DNA of 60,733 nucleotides from Lachnospiraceae bacterium. GTDB taxonomy: Bacteria > Bacillota > Clostridia > Lachnospirales > Lachnospiraceae. Position numbers and translations under genes: made by a program. Shown here piece after piece: positions 34,833 to 42,561 of this stretch (positions within the stretch are counted from its first letter, which is position 1; each line of letters starts with the position of its first letter). The notes below the pieces were generated by a model. It ran no database searches, was not told the DNA's origin, and worked only from the letters and a program-made list of their open reading frames with translations. Location of the stretch: assembly GCA_017624115.1 (NCBI GenBank), contig JAGANQ010000008.1, positions 1-60,733 of the forward strand, written 5' to 3'.

Positions 34833-34861
34833 TTGACTTAGTATGAAAAGAGGGATATACT
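34833..34861 (+). promoter_or_regulatory. Promoter of the Rrf2 regulator gene
   Basis: TTGACT (34833-34838), 17-base spacer, TATACT (34856-34861), 35 bases before the gene start. Confidence 0.75.
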
Positions 34862-34895
34862 GAACAAAAGAGAATATTTGAAAGAGGTGCAGGTT

Positions 34896-35333
34896 ATGAG
34901 AATATCAACAAAAGGACGATATGCGCTGCGTTTGATGCTGGACCTGGCTTTGAATGACAATGGACAGTATATAAAAATAAAAGACATTGCAGCGCGTCAG
35001 AAAATATCAGACAAATATCTGGAGCAGATTATTACTATGTTGAGCCGTGCGGGCTATGTGAAGAGTGTGCGCGGTGCGCAGGGGGGCTACCGCCTGGCAA
35101 AACGCCCGGAGCAGTATACGGTGGGGATGATTTTGCGCCTGACAGAAGGGAGTCTGGCGCCGGTTGCCTGTCTTGAGGATGAAGAAAATGAGTGCACACG
35201 GGCAGACTGTTGTGCAACACTGGAGCTGTATAAGCGTCTGGATGAGGCGATAAAATCCGTTATCGACAATATGACACTGGAGGATTTGGTGGAATTGCAG
35301 CGCCAGAAGAACGGAAATGATTATGTTATATGA
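34896..35333 (+). CDS. Rrf2/IscR-family transcriptional regulator
   Basis: 145 residues. The winged helix begins MRISTKGRYALRLMLDLA and includes ISDKYLEQIITMLSRAGYVKSVRGAQGGYRLAK, the standard Rrf2 DNA-binding unit. Three spaced cysteines (ACLEDEENECTRADCC, about 87-102) match the 2Fe-2S ligand positions of IscR, so redox or iron-sulfur sensing is likely; CymR-type members lack them. The ATG at 34896 with GAGGTG upstream is preferred to one six codons earlier. No iscS/iscU genes follow, which is the usual arrangement, so it acts elsewhere or on itself. Confidence 0.9.
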   Translation: MRISTKGRYALRLMLDLALNDNGQYIKIKDIAARQKISDKYLEQIITMLSRAGYVKSVRGAQGGYRLAKRPEQYTVGMILRLTEGSLAPVACLEDEENECTRADCCATLELYKRLDEAIKSVIDNMTLEDLVELQRQKNGNDYVI

Positions 35334-35340
35334 AAAACTA

Positions 35341-35375
35341 TAGACAAATGAAAAAGACCTATATTATAATATAGG
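35341..35375 (+). promoter_or_regulatory. Promoter with an 18-bp palindrome on the -10 box
   Basis: TAGACA (35341-35346), 18-base spacer and TATAAT (35365-35370). The -10 box is inside the perfect palindrome CCTATATTATAATATAGG (35358-35375), which is placed like an operator. It lies between the Rrf2 regulator and the HD-GYP gene. Confidence 0.55.
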
Positions 35376-35428
35376 GAAAAGAAAGAGGGGAGGAGAAATC
35401 CGCGATAACCTGGCGGGGCAAAAAACAT

Positions 35429-36511
35429 ATGGAAAAGGATAAGATACTGATTGTAGATGATGAAGAGGTAAACCGAATTATATTGAAGAATATTTTTGAG
35501 GAGCAGTATGAGGTTCTGGAGGCTGCAAACGGTGAAGAGGCATTAGCATTGATAGATGAGTATGCGCAAAGTCTGGTTGTAATCTTCCTTGACCTGATGA
35601 TGCCGGTGTTAAATGGCTTCGGTGTGCTGGAATATATGTCAGAGAAGGAATATATGAACCGCATTCCGGTTATATTGATAACAGGGGATGCCACGGCAGA
35701 GAGTCAGGAGAAGGGCTATGATTATGGCGTATCGGATATTATTCATAAGCCTTTTGCACCGCGAGTTGTTATGCGCCGTACCAGAAATATTATCGACTTG
35801 TATGCGAGCCGCAGGGAGATGGAGAAGCAGCTCGAGGAACGTACAAGGAAGCTGCGTGAAAGTGAAGAGAAGCTGAGGAACAGCAATGAGTTCCTTGTAA
35901 ATGCCTTGAGCTCGGTAGTAGAATTCCGTAGTCTGGAATCGGGAGAGCATATCCGCAGAGTAAAATTCTTCACAAGAATTATGCTCAAGTATCTGATTAA
36001 ATATTTCCCGGAGTATCAGCTTACCGATGAGGATGCAGAACTGATTATCAGAGCTTCTTCGCTGCATGATCTGGGAAAGATTGCGATTCCTGATGCGATT
36101 TTACTGAAGCCTGGAAAGCTTACACCGGCAGAATATGAGATTATGAAGCAGCACTCTGTATATGGCAGCGAGCTTCTGGAAAGATTCAAGCAGGACGATA
36201 ACCAGTTCTACCGTTACTGCTATGAGATATGCAGACACCATCATGAACGCTATGACGGAAAAGGCTATCCGGATGGTCTTAAGGGAGAAGAAATCCCTAT
36301 CAGTGCACAGGTTGTATCACTTGTGGATGTATATGATGCACTGGTAAGCAAGCGTGTGTATAAGGAGCCGTATACCAATGAGCTGGCTGTGCAGATGATT
36401 AAGAATGGAGAATGCGGAGTATTTTCCCCGAAGATTATGGAATGCTTTGATCTGGCAAAGGAAGATTTCTTCTGCGTAGTGGATGTTCTCGATACCTGCA
36501 ATTTCATCTGA
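35429..36511 (+). CDS. Response regulator with HD-GYP phosphodiesterase domain
   Basis: 360 residues. Receiver domain (about 1-125): acidic pocket DDEE near residue 11, phospho-Asp in IFLDLMMPVLNGFG (about residue 55), Lys in HKPFAPRVV. A short coiled coil (EMEKQLEERTRKLRESEEKL, about 132-152) leads to an HD-GYP domain. That domain has HD in SSLHDLGKIAIPD and the diagnostic HHERYDGKGYPDGLKGEEIP. HD-GYP enzymes cut c-di-GMP to GMP or pGpG. Together with the PilZ protein at 117 it shows that the cell uses c-di-GMP. No sensor kinase is adjacent, so its partner is elsewhere. Confidence 0.92.
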   Translation: MEKDKILIVDDEEVNRIILKNIFEEQYEVLEAANGEEALALIDEYAQSLVVIFLDLMMPVLNGFGVLEYMSEKEYMNRIPVILITGDATAESQEKGYDYGVSDIIHKPFAPRVVMRRTRNIIDLYASRREMEKQLEERTRKLRESEEKLRNSNEFLVNALSSVVEFRSLESGEHIRRVKFFTRIMLKYLIKYFPEYQLTDEDAELIIRASSLHDLGKIAIPDAILLKPGKLTPAEYEIMKQHSVYGSELLERFKQDDNQFYRYCYEICRHHHERYDGKGYPDGLKGEEIPISAQVVSLVDVYDALVSKRVYKEPYTNELAVQMIKNGECGVFSPKIMECFDLAKEDFFCVVDVLDTCNFI

Positions 36512-36542
36512 GGATGTTGAGGGAATAGGAGATTCACCATAA

Positions 36543-37493
36543 ATGAAAGAGATGTGTGATGTAATTATTATCGGCACGGGGCCTGCAGGCCTGTCGGCGG
36601 CTGTATATGCAGGAAGAGCAAGACTTAAGGCACTGGTGTTGGAGAAGGAGTACGTCAGCGGAGGGCAGATTGTCACGACAACAGAGGTAGACAACTATCT
36701 GGGACTTCCGGGAATCAATGGCTTTGACATGGCGATGAAATTCCGTGAGCATGCAGTGTCCATGGGAGCAGAATTTGCCGAGGGCAAGGTGACCGGTATT
36801 GAAAGAACAGGAGATAACTGGTGTGTGCAGACGGAGGATGGGCAGTATCTGACCAGAAGTGTGGTTATTTCAACCGGAGCGTCACACCGTATGCTGGGCA
36901 TTCCGGGTGAGAAAGAACTGAAGGGCAGAGGTGTTTCCTACTGTGCGACCTGCGACGGAGCATTTTTCCGTGAACGCACGGCTGCGGTAATCGGCGGCGG
37001 AGACGTGGCAGTGGAGGATGCGATATTCCTGTCCAGACTGTGTAAGAAGGTGTATCTGATTCACAGGAGGGACAGCCTGCGTGCAGTGAAGCTGATGTCT
37101 GACAGAGTGCAGCAGCTTGAGAACGTTGAGATTTTATGGAATACAGTGCCGCTGCGTATAGAGGGCGAAGAACAGGTTACCGGACTGCTGGTAAGGATGC
37201 TGCCGGATGGTGAAGAGAGACTGCTTGCGCTGGATGGAGTGTTTATTGCTGTAGGTATGGTGCCGAATGTGATGGGTGTTCCGGAAGAAATTCTCGACGG
37301 AGAGCAGGGCTATGTGGCAGCAGGTGAGGATGGAAAGACGGCTCTGCCGGGAATTTATGCAGCGGGCGATGTGAGAACCAAGCGTGTGCGTCAGATTGCA
37401 ACTGCGGTTTCAGACGGAGCGAATGTTATTGCAAGTGTGGAAGAGTATTTGAATGTAGCCGGAAATTTTTGGAAAACGAATCCCCCGTGTTGA
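36543..37493 (+). CDS. trxB: Thioredoxin-disulfide reductase
   Basis: 316 residues, normal TrxB length. FAD motif GTGPAGLSAAVYAGRA at the N-terminus, redox pair in SYCATCDGAFF (about 134-144), NADPH motif GGGDVAVEDAIFLS and the C-terminal FAD motif GIYAAGDVR. It passes electrons from NADPH to thioredoxin. The closest upstream gene is the HD-GYP regulator 31 bases away, likely the same transcript. Its stop codon lies inside a strong hairpin that also carries the -35 box of the next gene. No thioredoxin gene is adjacent. Confidence 0.95.
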   Translation: MKEMCDVIIIGTGPAGLSAAVYAGRARLKALVLEKEYVSGGQIVTTTEVDNYLGLPGINGFDMAMKFREHAVSMGAEFAEGKVTGIERTGDNWCVQTEDGQYLTRSVVISTGASHRMLGIPGEKELKGRGVSYCATCDGAFFRERTAAVIGGGDVAVEDAIFLSRLCKKVYLIHRRDSLRAVKLMSDRVQQLENVEILWNTVPLRIEGEEQVTGLLVRMLPDGEERLLALDGVFIAVGMVPNVMGVPEEILDGEQGYVAAGEDGKTALPGIYAAGDVRTKRVRQIATAVSDGANVIASVEEYLNVAGNFWKTNPPC

Positions 37494-37512
37494 CAACATG
37501 GGGGATGTTTGT
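37480..37512 (+). terminator. Terminator of trxB, containing the stop codon
   Basis: ATCCCCCGTGTT pairs with AACATGGGGGAT (37480-37506) and is followed by GTTTGTT. The TGA stop of trxB (37491-37493) is in the loop. The T-run is weak, so read-through is possible. Confidence 0.65.
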
Positions 37513-37518
37513 TATAAT
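37490..37518 (+). promoter_or_regulatory. Promoter of the NlpC/P60 gene, inside the trxB terminator
   Basis: TTGACA (37490-37495), 17-base spacer and TATAAT (37513-37518) form a perfect consensus promoter. The -35 box shares bases with the trxB stop codon and with the loop and stem of the terminator. Confidence 0.85.
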
Positions 37519-37581
37519 AAGTTTAAACTGCGTAATATTTTTGTAATAATTACATAAGCACTATTTACACGGAGGAATTCC

Positions 37582-38826
37582 ATGAAAAACAGTCAGATGA
37601 AAAAGAATTTGATATATACAGCATTGTCCTGCTGCCTGGCAGCGACTATCATTACAACAGGATTTTCTGTCAAGGCAGAAGCCGCGGGGAATGAAGCAGA
37701 GATACCGGTTGCCGGTATGAATGTGGCATTGAATAATTATTATGCCAGAATTTCAGGTGCAAGCCAGACCGGACTTGAGACTCCTGTCGTAGGTATTCCG
37801 GCAGAGGTATCGGTGGAGAAAGTGGAGTCCGAATATGAGAATGTGGCGGTTTCCAGATGTAATGATTATGTAAATGTCAGAAGCATGCCGAGCACTGACG
37901 GAGAAATCGTTGGTAAGATATATGACGGCTGTGCGGCAACGATTTTAGAGCGTGTGGGCGACTGGTACAAGATTGAATCCGGAAGCGTAGAAGGCTACAT
38001 AAAGGCAGAATACTTTGTGACAGGTGAAGCAGCAGAGGCACTGGTTGATGAGCTTGCCGTTAAGATTGGTACGGTTAATACCACGACGCTGTTCGTAAGA
38101 GCCGGTGCAGATATCAATTCCGACCGTATCACGATGGTTCCGCTCGGCGAAGAGTTTGAAATTATTGACGAGGAAAACGGCTGGGCGAAGATAGAGGTTG
38201 ATGCTTCTGCGAGCGGTTGGGTTTCCATGGATTATCTTGACATAAGAGTAGAATTTGACGTAGCAATTTCTATAGAAGAGGAACAGAGAAAGATTGAGGA
38301 GCAGGAGGCAGCAAAGCGCAAGGCAGAGGAAGATCTTCGTGCATATCAGGCAGCCCAGGCGGCTCAGGCAGAGGCAGAGCGTGCGGCAAAAGAAGCTCAG
38401 GTACAGGCAGCACAGCAGTCTGTGGTATCCAGCATACCGGCTAATTCCTCGAATGCAGCACTTCGTGAGGCGATTGTTTCTTACGCATTACAGTTTGTTG
38501 GAAACCCATATGTATATGGCGGCAACAGCCTTACAAACGGAACGGATTGTTCCGGTTTTGTAAATCTGGTTTATAAGGAGTTTGGCTATAGCCTTACAAG
38601 GCGGGCAAGCTTACAGTACAATGATGGAAGAAGAATTTCTGTTGATGAGCTTCAGCCGGGAGACCTGATTTTCTATCCTGAACCGTATGATCCAAATGAG
38701 ATTGGTCATGTGGCAATGTATATCGGAAACGGACAGGTCGTACATGCCAGCACAGCAAGCACGGGTATTAAGATTTCCAGCTATAACTACAGAACGATAT
38801 ATGGCTGCGTAAGCATTATTGATTAA
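37582..38826 (+). CDS. Secreted SH3b-NlpC/P60 peptidoglycan hydrolase
   Basis: 414 residues. Signal peptide (about 1-34, ending near VKAEA). Two bacterial SH3 domains follow (about 90-148 and 160-222; CNDYVNVRSMPSTDGEIVGKIYDG and TTLFVRAGADINSDRITMV). A charged Ala/Gln/Glu coiled coil covers about 230-280, then a C-terminal NlpC/P60 domain (about 292-414) with catalytic Cys323 in GTDCSGFVNLVY and His376 in GHVAMYIGNG. Such enzymes cut the D-Glu-diamino-acid bond of wall peptides during cell separation or turnover. Good Shine-Dalgarno GGAGG and its own consensus promoter. A strong terminator follows. Confidence 0.93.
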   Translation: MKNSQMKKNLIYTALSCCLAATIITTGFSVKAEAAGNEAEIPVAGMNVALNNYYARISGASQTGLETPVVGIPAEVSVEKVESEYENVAVSRCNDYVNVRSMPSTDGEIVGKIYDGCAATILERVGDWYKIESGSVEGYIKAEYFVTGEAAEALVDELAVKIGTVNTTTLFVRAGADINSDRITMVPLGEEFEIIDEENGWAKIEVDASASGWVSMDYLDIRVEFDVAISIEEEQRKIEEQEAAKRKAEEDLRAYQAAQAAQAEAERAAKEAQVQAAQQSVVSSIPANSSNAALREAIVSYALQFVGNPYVYGGNSLTNGTDCSGFVNLVYKEFGYSLTRRASLQYNDGRRISVDELQPGDLIFYPEPYDPNEIGHVAMYIGNGQVVHASTASTGIKISSYNYRTIYGCVSIID

Positions 38827-38849
38827 GCGGAATAAGACAGAAAGAATCG

Positions 38850-38887
38850 GTCCGGTTCTCAGAACAATCTGGGAACCGGACTTTTTT
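38850..38887 (+). terminator. Terminator of the NlpC/P60 gene
   Basis: GTCCGGTTC (38850-38858) pairs with GAACCGGAC (38873-38881), followed by TTTTTT. Confidence 0.9.
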
Positions 38888-39109
38888 GCAGGTGACAAAC
38901 CCCTGCGAAAACATGCCCCGTTTTGAAAATCTGCTTCCGGTCTTCGACTAGCCTGGGCACGGTGTTGATTCAGTACATTTTCTGTTCGATTCAGACCGCA
39001 CTGTCCTTTTTTGCATGAAGGGACTTTATAATATAATAGATCAACCTAGGGCCTGTGTGCGCTAGAGCATCCACAAAATGCGACAGTAATCATCCTGAAC
39101 GCGGCAATC
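38888..39109 (+). other. Patchwork region before the channel gene
   Basis: No gene is seen. A TATAATATAAT stretch (about 39028-39038) may be a -10 region. From 39050 the frame of the channel is open for 20 codons before its first ATG and reads like the missing start of helix S1 (LEHPQNATVIILNAAI), but an in-frame TAG sits at 39047-39049 and no ATG, GTG or TTG is available. Confidence 0.6.
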
Positions 39110-39874
39110 ATGGGTATCCTGACCTCTCAGCATCTCCCTGCCGGCATACGGCAGGCGCTGACGATTCTGGATACCGCCTGCTTATGGATTTTTATTGTGG
39201 AGCTACTGATAAAGTTTGTCGTTTACCGGCTTCAGTTTTTCCGGAGCGGATGGAATCTGTTTGATCTGACGGTGGTGATTCTCTCTCTTTTTTCCGAGGT
39301 CAGCTTTTTATCCGTCTTCCGTATCTTCCGCATCTTCCGGGTACTGCGTTCGCTGAAAGCGCTCAAAAGCCTCCGGTCCTTCCGGCTGGTATCGGGTCTG
39401 AAAAATCTGCGAATCATCGTTGATGCCATCGGAAGCTCAATTCCCGGCATTTGTTGGAGCGGAATGCTGTTGCTTCTGGTTTATTATATTTTCTCTATTA
39501 TGGGAACCACGTTGTTTGGTTATCAGTTTCCAGAATGGTTCGGCTCTATCGGTAAGAGCTTCTACACCCTGTTCCAAGTGATGACGCTGGAGAGCTGGTC
39601 TATGGGCATCTCGCGGCCGGTGATGGAGGTGTTTTCCTGGGCGTGGGTCTATTTTGTGCCATTTGTGCTGTGTACCTCCTTTTTGATTATGAACGTGGTG
39701 GTGGGCATTGTAGTTAATGCCATCAGCGAGGTCAGCGAAAACCAGGCGGGCGAGGAAATAAAAACACCGGAAGAAGACATACAGGCGCAGCTGCGCAGAG
39801 AGCTGGCGAGCCTGCAGAAGCAGTTGACGCATATGGAAGCTCTTCTTGACCGGCAAGAAATAGAGAAAAAATGA
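39110..39874 (+). CDS. Voltage-gated ion channel (NaChBac-like), 5'-truncated
   Basis: 254 residues from the first ATG. Helices S2 to S6 are clear. S3 is WNLFDLTVVILSLF, and S4 is VFRIFRIFRVLRSLKALKSLRSFR with a basic residue at nearly every third position. The pore reads TLFQVMTLESWSMG with the TLESW filter of bacterial sodium channels. S6 is followed by a coiled-coil tail. The ATG falls inside S1 and lacks a Shine-Dalgarno sequence; homologous coding runs 20 codons further upstream to a stop. The gene therefore lost its beginning and may be a relic or use a non-standard start. Its G+C is visibly higher than that of its AT-rich flanks, hinting at transfer. Confidence 0.72.
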   Translation: MGILTSQHLPAGIRQALTILDTACLWIFIVELLIKFVVYRLQFFRSGWNLFDLTVVILSLFSEVSFLSVFRIFRIFRVLRSLKALKSLRSFRLVSGLKNLRIIVDAIGSSIPGICWSGMLLLLVYYIFSIMGTTLFGYQFPEWFGSIGKSFYTLFQVMTLESWSMGISRPVMEVFSWAWVYFVPFVLCTSFLIMNVVVGIVVNAISEVSENQAGEEIKTPEEDIQAQLRRELASLQKQLTHMEALLDRQEIEKK

Positions 39875-39878
39875 CATC

Positions 39879-39902
39879 TGGCGGAGATTTCTCCGCCATT
39901 TT
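39879..39902 (+). terminator. Terminator after the channel gene
   Basis: TGGCGGAGA (39879-39887) pairs with TCTCCGCCA (39890-39898), then TTTT. It starts 4 bases after the channel stop. Confidence 0.75.
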
Positions 39903-40021
39903 GCTTATAAAATATCTGTATATATGTATCGCAAATAAAAATTGTCAAATTGCACAAAAATGAAGGCGGATAATATACATAGTAACTGTATAGCCACAAT
40001 TTTAGAAAGAAAACCACAAGT

Positions 40022-40092
40022 TTATCCACAGACAAAAGGGTTGAATTTCCGAGGAAATTGAGTTATACACTAAGTTATCCACATTATCCACA
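40022..40092 (+). promoter_or_regulatory. Cluster of DnaA boxes
   Basis: Three perfect TTATCCACA boxes (40022-40030, 40075-40083, 40084-40092) and one near match TTATACACT (40063-40071) all face the same way; the last two touch. They lie in a gene-free, very AT-rich stretch (39903-40400) ahead of hpf. No dnaA or dnaN is in the window, so this is either a regulatory DnaA target or a secondary binding locus rather than a proven origin. Confidence 0.75.
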
Positions 40093-40305
40093 AAAAATAT
40101 GTCGTTTGCATAAACAAAAACCTTAAACAAATGTTTTGTTAAGTTCTCATAAATCGACAAAAATAAAAAGGAATTTGTCGAAAAACACTTGACATTGTTA
40201 AAGCATCTAAATAAGCGTGGTAAAAGAAAATTAAGTGCAATAAAGAATTCACATAAGTTAAAAAGAAAAATTTTATAAAATGTTTATACAATTTATTTGT
40301 TTTAC

Positions 40306-40334
40306 TTGAAAGAAATAGAAAAATATGATAGAAT
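40306..40334 (+). promoter_or_regulatory. Promoter of hpf
   Basis: TTGAAA (40306-40311), 17-base spacer, TAGAAT (40329-40334). A second TTGACA upstream (about 40189) has no well-placed -10 box. Confidence 0.75.
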
Positions 40335-40400
40335 AAATTATACCGAAAAGGGAAGAAACATTTCCGTTTCGAAAATGAAGGAAAAAGGAGTTGGGGCATC

Positions 40401-40931
40401 ATGCGTTATACAATTACAGGAAGAAACATCGATGTGACAGAAGGTTTAAAATCAGCGGTGTATGAGAAGATAGGAAAACTGGAGAAATTTTTTGCGCCGG
40501 ATACAGAAGCGCATGTAACGTTAAGTGTGGAGAAGGACAGACAGAAGATTGAGGTCACGATTCCTGTGAAGGGAAGTATTATCCGTGCTGAGCAGACAAG
40601 CAGTGATATGTATGTTTCGATTGACCTTGTAGAGGAAATCATTGAGAGACAGTTAAAGAAGTATAAGAACAAGATTATTGACAGACAGCAGAGCGGCGGA
40701 GATTTCTTTAATCAGGATTTTATTGATAAGGATTACGAGGAAGACGATACGATTCAGATTGTCAGAACAAAGAAATTTGATGTAAAGCCGATGGATCCGG
40801 AGGAAGCATGTATCCAGATGGAGCTGCTGGGACATAATTTCTATGTATTCTGCAATTCCGAGACGAATCAGGTAAATGTAGTGTATAAGAGAAAGGGAAA
40901 TACTTACGGGTTGATTGAGCCGGAAGCGTAG
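40401..40931 (+). CDS. hpf: Ribosome hibernation-promoting factor, long form
   Basis: 176 residues. N-terminal S30AE/YfiA domain (about 1-95, MRYTITGRNIDVTEGLKSAVYEKIGKLEKFF) that blocks the decoding site. A linker leads to the C-terminal dimerisation domain (about 118-176, IVRTKKFDVKPMDPEEACIQMELLGHNFYVF). The long form joins two 70S ribosomes into inactive 100S dimers in stationary phase. AAAAAGGAG precedes the ATG. The long AT-rich upstream region with DnaA boxes offers unusual regulatory potential. A 25-bp hairpin follows. Confidence 0.95.
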   Translation: MRYTITGRNIDVTEGLKSAVYEKIGKLEKFFAPDTEAHVTLSVEKDRQKIEVTIPVKGSIIRAEQTSSDMYVSIDLVEEIIERQLKKYKNKIIDRQQSGGDFFNQDFIDKDYEEDDTIQIVRTKKFDVKPMDPEEACIQMELLGHNFYVFCNSETNQVNVVYKRKGNTYGLIEPEA

Positions 40932-40935
40932 AGAC

Positions 40936-40988
40936 TCAGACATAGTTAATGGCTGCCGCATGTTGCGGCAGCCATTAACTATGTCTGA
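40936..40988. terminator. 25-bp perfect hairpin shared by hpf and the convergent MATE gene
   Basis: The arms 40936-40960 and 40964-40988 are perfectly complementary with a 3-base loop (core GGCTGCCGCA / TGCGGCAGCC). ATATTTTT follows on the plus strand. The MATE stop codon (40975-40977) lies inside the right arm. Confidence 0.8.
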
Positions 40989-42324
40989 TAATATTTTTCC
41001 AGCGTCTGGTAAGAAAATAACTAAGCATACAAAACATACCAAAGAGAAAGCTGACAGGCAGACAAGCCATTACATACTGTCCGTCAATGAAATAAGCTAT
41101 CAGATAACCGCATGGGATGCGTACTGCCCATAACATAAGAAGATTAACAATCGTAGGAAATGTTACTTCTCCAAGACCATTCACAAAGCAGATGATGCCA
41201 TTGAATACAGCGTATGGCCAGGTAAGTGGAAGTACGATGTGGATATACAATACAGCTGTTTCCAGTACCAATGGATCCGAGGTGAAAAGACCAAGGAGCG
41301 GACGACAGAAAAATGTGACAATAAGTCCGGCACAGCATGTAATCAAACCAGAGAAAAATGGGATTTGCCATGCTCCCTTTTTTAGGCGGCTGTAATTCTC
41401 TGACCCCAGATTTTGCCCGGCAAAGGTAGTTGCAGCCGAAGAAAAGGAGGAAATCGCAACATTGGCGATGCCAGTAACCTTTGTGGCAACAGAACAGGCA
41501 GCAATGAAGGAAGAACCCTGCGCGTTAATCAGCGACTGCATGAGAATATGTCCAACAGAGTAGATAGAATTATTCAATCCGAGAGGAAGCCCTGTCCGGA
41601 TAATTGCAATTAACATGTTTTTGTCTATATGTCTGGGAAACAGCGAATAATTCAGTTCAGGATATTTTCGCTTAATGTAGATGATACTGAAAGACCAGGA
41701 TACAAACATGGCAAGCGTTGTTGCAAGAGCTGCACCTGATACATCCATCTTCAATACCGCTACAAACAGCAGGTCAAGAATAATATTAACGATACAGGAA
41801 ATCATCAGAAATAACAGGGATGACTGGCTGTCTCCGAGTCCACGGAGAATGCCTGCGTTCATATTATAGCCCATATTTCCCAGGGTTCCGAGAAAAATAA
41901 TCTGTATGTAGGAAACAGCGTAACTCCAGGCATCCTCCGGAACCTGCATCATTTTCAGCACGGCAGGGGCAAGGAACAGTCCGAGGATGGACAGGGGAAT
42001 TGCACAGAGATACAAAAAAGAGGTTGCCGTGGCAACAACGGCTTTCAGCGCCTTGGTGTCACCACTGCCGGTATATTGTGAAACCAGAATGGAAACGCCG
42101 GTGCCCAGCCCCAGAAAAATGCAGAGGAGCATTTCTATGGGCTGTGAACTGGTGCCCACAGCAGCAAGCGATACAGAACCGCAAAAATTGCCGATTACAA
42201 GTGTGTCAACGGTATTATAAAGCTGCTGCAGTATGTTCCCGACACAGATGGGTAGTGCGAAAAGCAGGACAAGCTTCATAATAGAGCCATTTGTCATATC
42301 GATTTTCTTAGAAGAACGAATCAT
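40975..42324 (-). CDS. MATE family efflux transporter (4 of 4)
   Basis: 449 residues, 12 membrane helices, opening with NGSIMKLVLLFALPICVGNILQQLYNTVDTLVIGNFCG, a standard MATE start. AGGAGG precedes the ATG. Its stop codon is inside the hairpin shared with hpf. It is separated by about 18 kb from the other three MATE genes, and its sequence is nearest in style to the 19112 copy (both keep LLQQ/MLFQQ-type first helices). Substrate unknown. Confidence 0.9.
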   Translation of the reverse strand: MIRSSKKIDMTNGSIMKLVLLFALPICVGNILQQLYNTVDTLVIGNFCGSVSLAAVGTSSQPIEMLLCIFLGLGTGVSILVSQYTGSGDTKALKAVVATATSFLYLCAIPLSILGLFLAPAVLKMMQVPEDAWSYAVSYIQIIFLGTLGNMGYNMNAGILRGLGDSQSSLLFLMISCIVNIILDLLFVAVLKMDVSGAALATTLAMFVSWSFSIIYIKRKYPELNYSLFPRHIDKNMLIAIIRTGLPLGLNNSIYSVGHILMQSLINAQGSSFIAACSVATKVTGIANVAISSFSSAATTFAGQNLGSENYSRLKKGAWQIPFFSGLITCCAGLIVTFFCRPLLGLFTSDPLVLETAVLYIHIVLPLTWPYAVFNGIICFVNGLGEVTFPTIVNLLMLWAVRIPCGYLIAYFIDGQYVMACLPVSFLFGMFCMLSYFLTRRWKNIIRHS

Positions 42325-42458
42325 AACAGCCTCCTGTGTATGAATGAAATAGGTTTCTTATGCGAAATATACACTTTTCTGAATCCTAATACAATGGTTT
42401 AAATTGTCCTTAATAATAAGAATTACTGATAAATTGCTGTTTGCTTTTTGAAATAGTG

Positions 42459-42487
42459 TTGAATTTCCATCTGGAAGGTGTTACAAT
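42459..42487 (+). promoter_or_regulatory. Promoter of secA
   Basis: TTGAAT (42459-42464), 17-base spacer, TACAAT (42482-42487). The spacer holds the small palindrome TTCCATCTGGAA. The leader to the secA start is about 70 bases. Confidence 0.7.
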
Positions 42488-42561
42488 AATATAGTATGTA
42501 TATTGGGAGTATACCACCCAAGAACAGAGTACGCGCTATACAGGCAGGAATGGAGAATAGA

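Noticed and set aside
39903..40400. Chromosomal origin of replication (oriC)
   Set aside because: Boxes and AT-rich DNA fit, but dnaA, dnaN and rpmH are absent and the flanking genes are not origin neighbours, so only a DnaA-box cluster is claimed.
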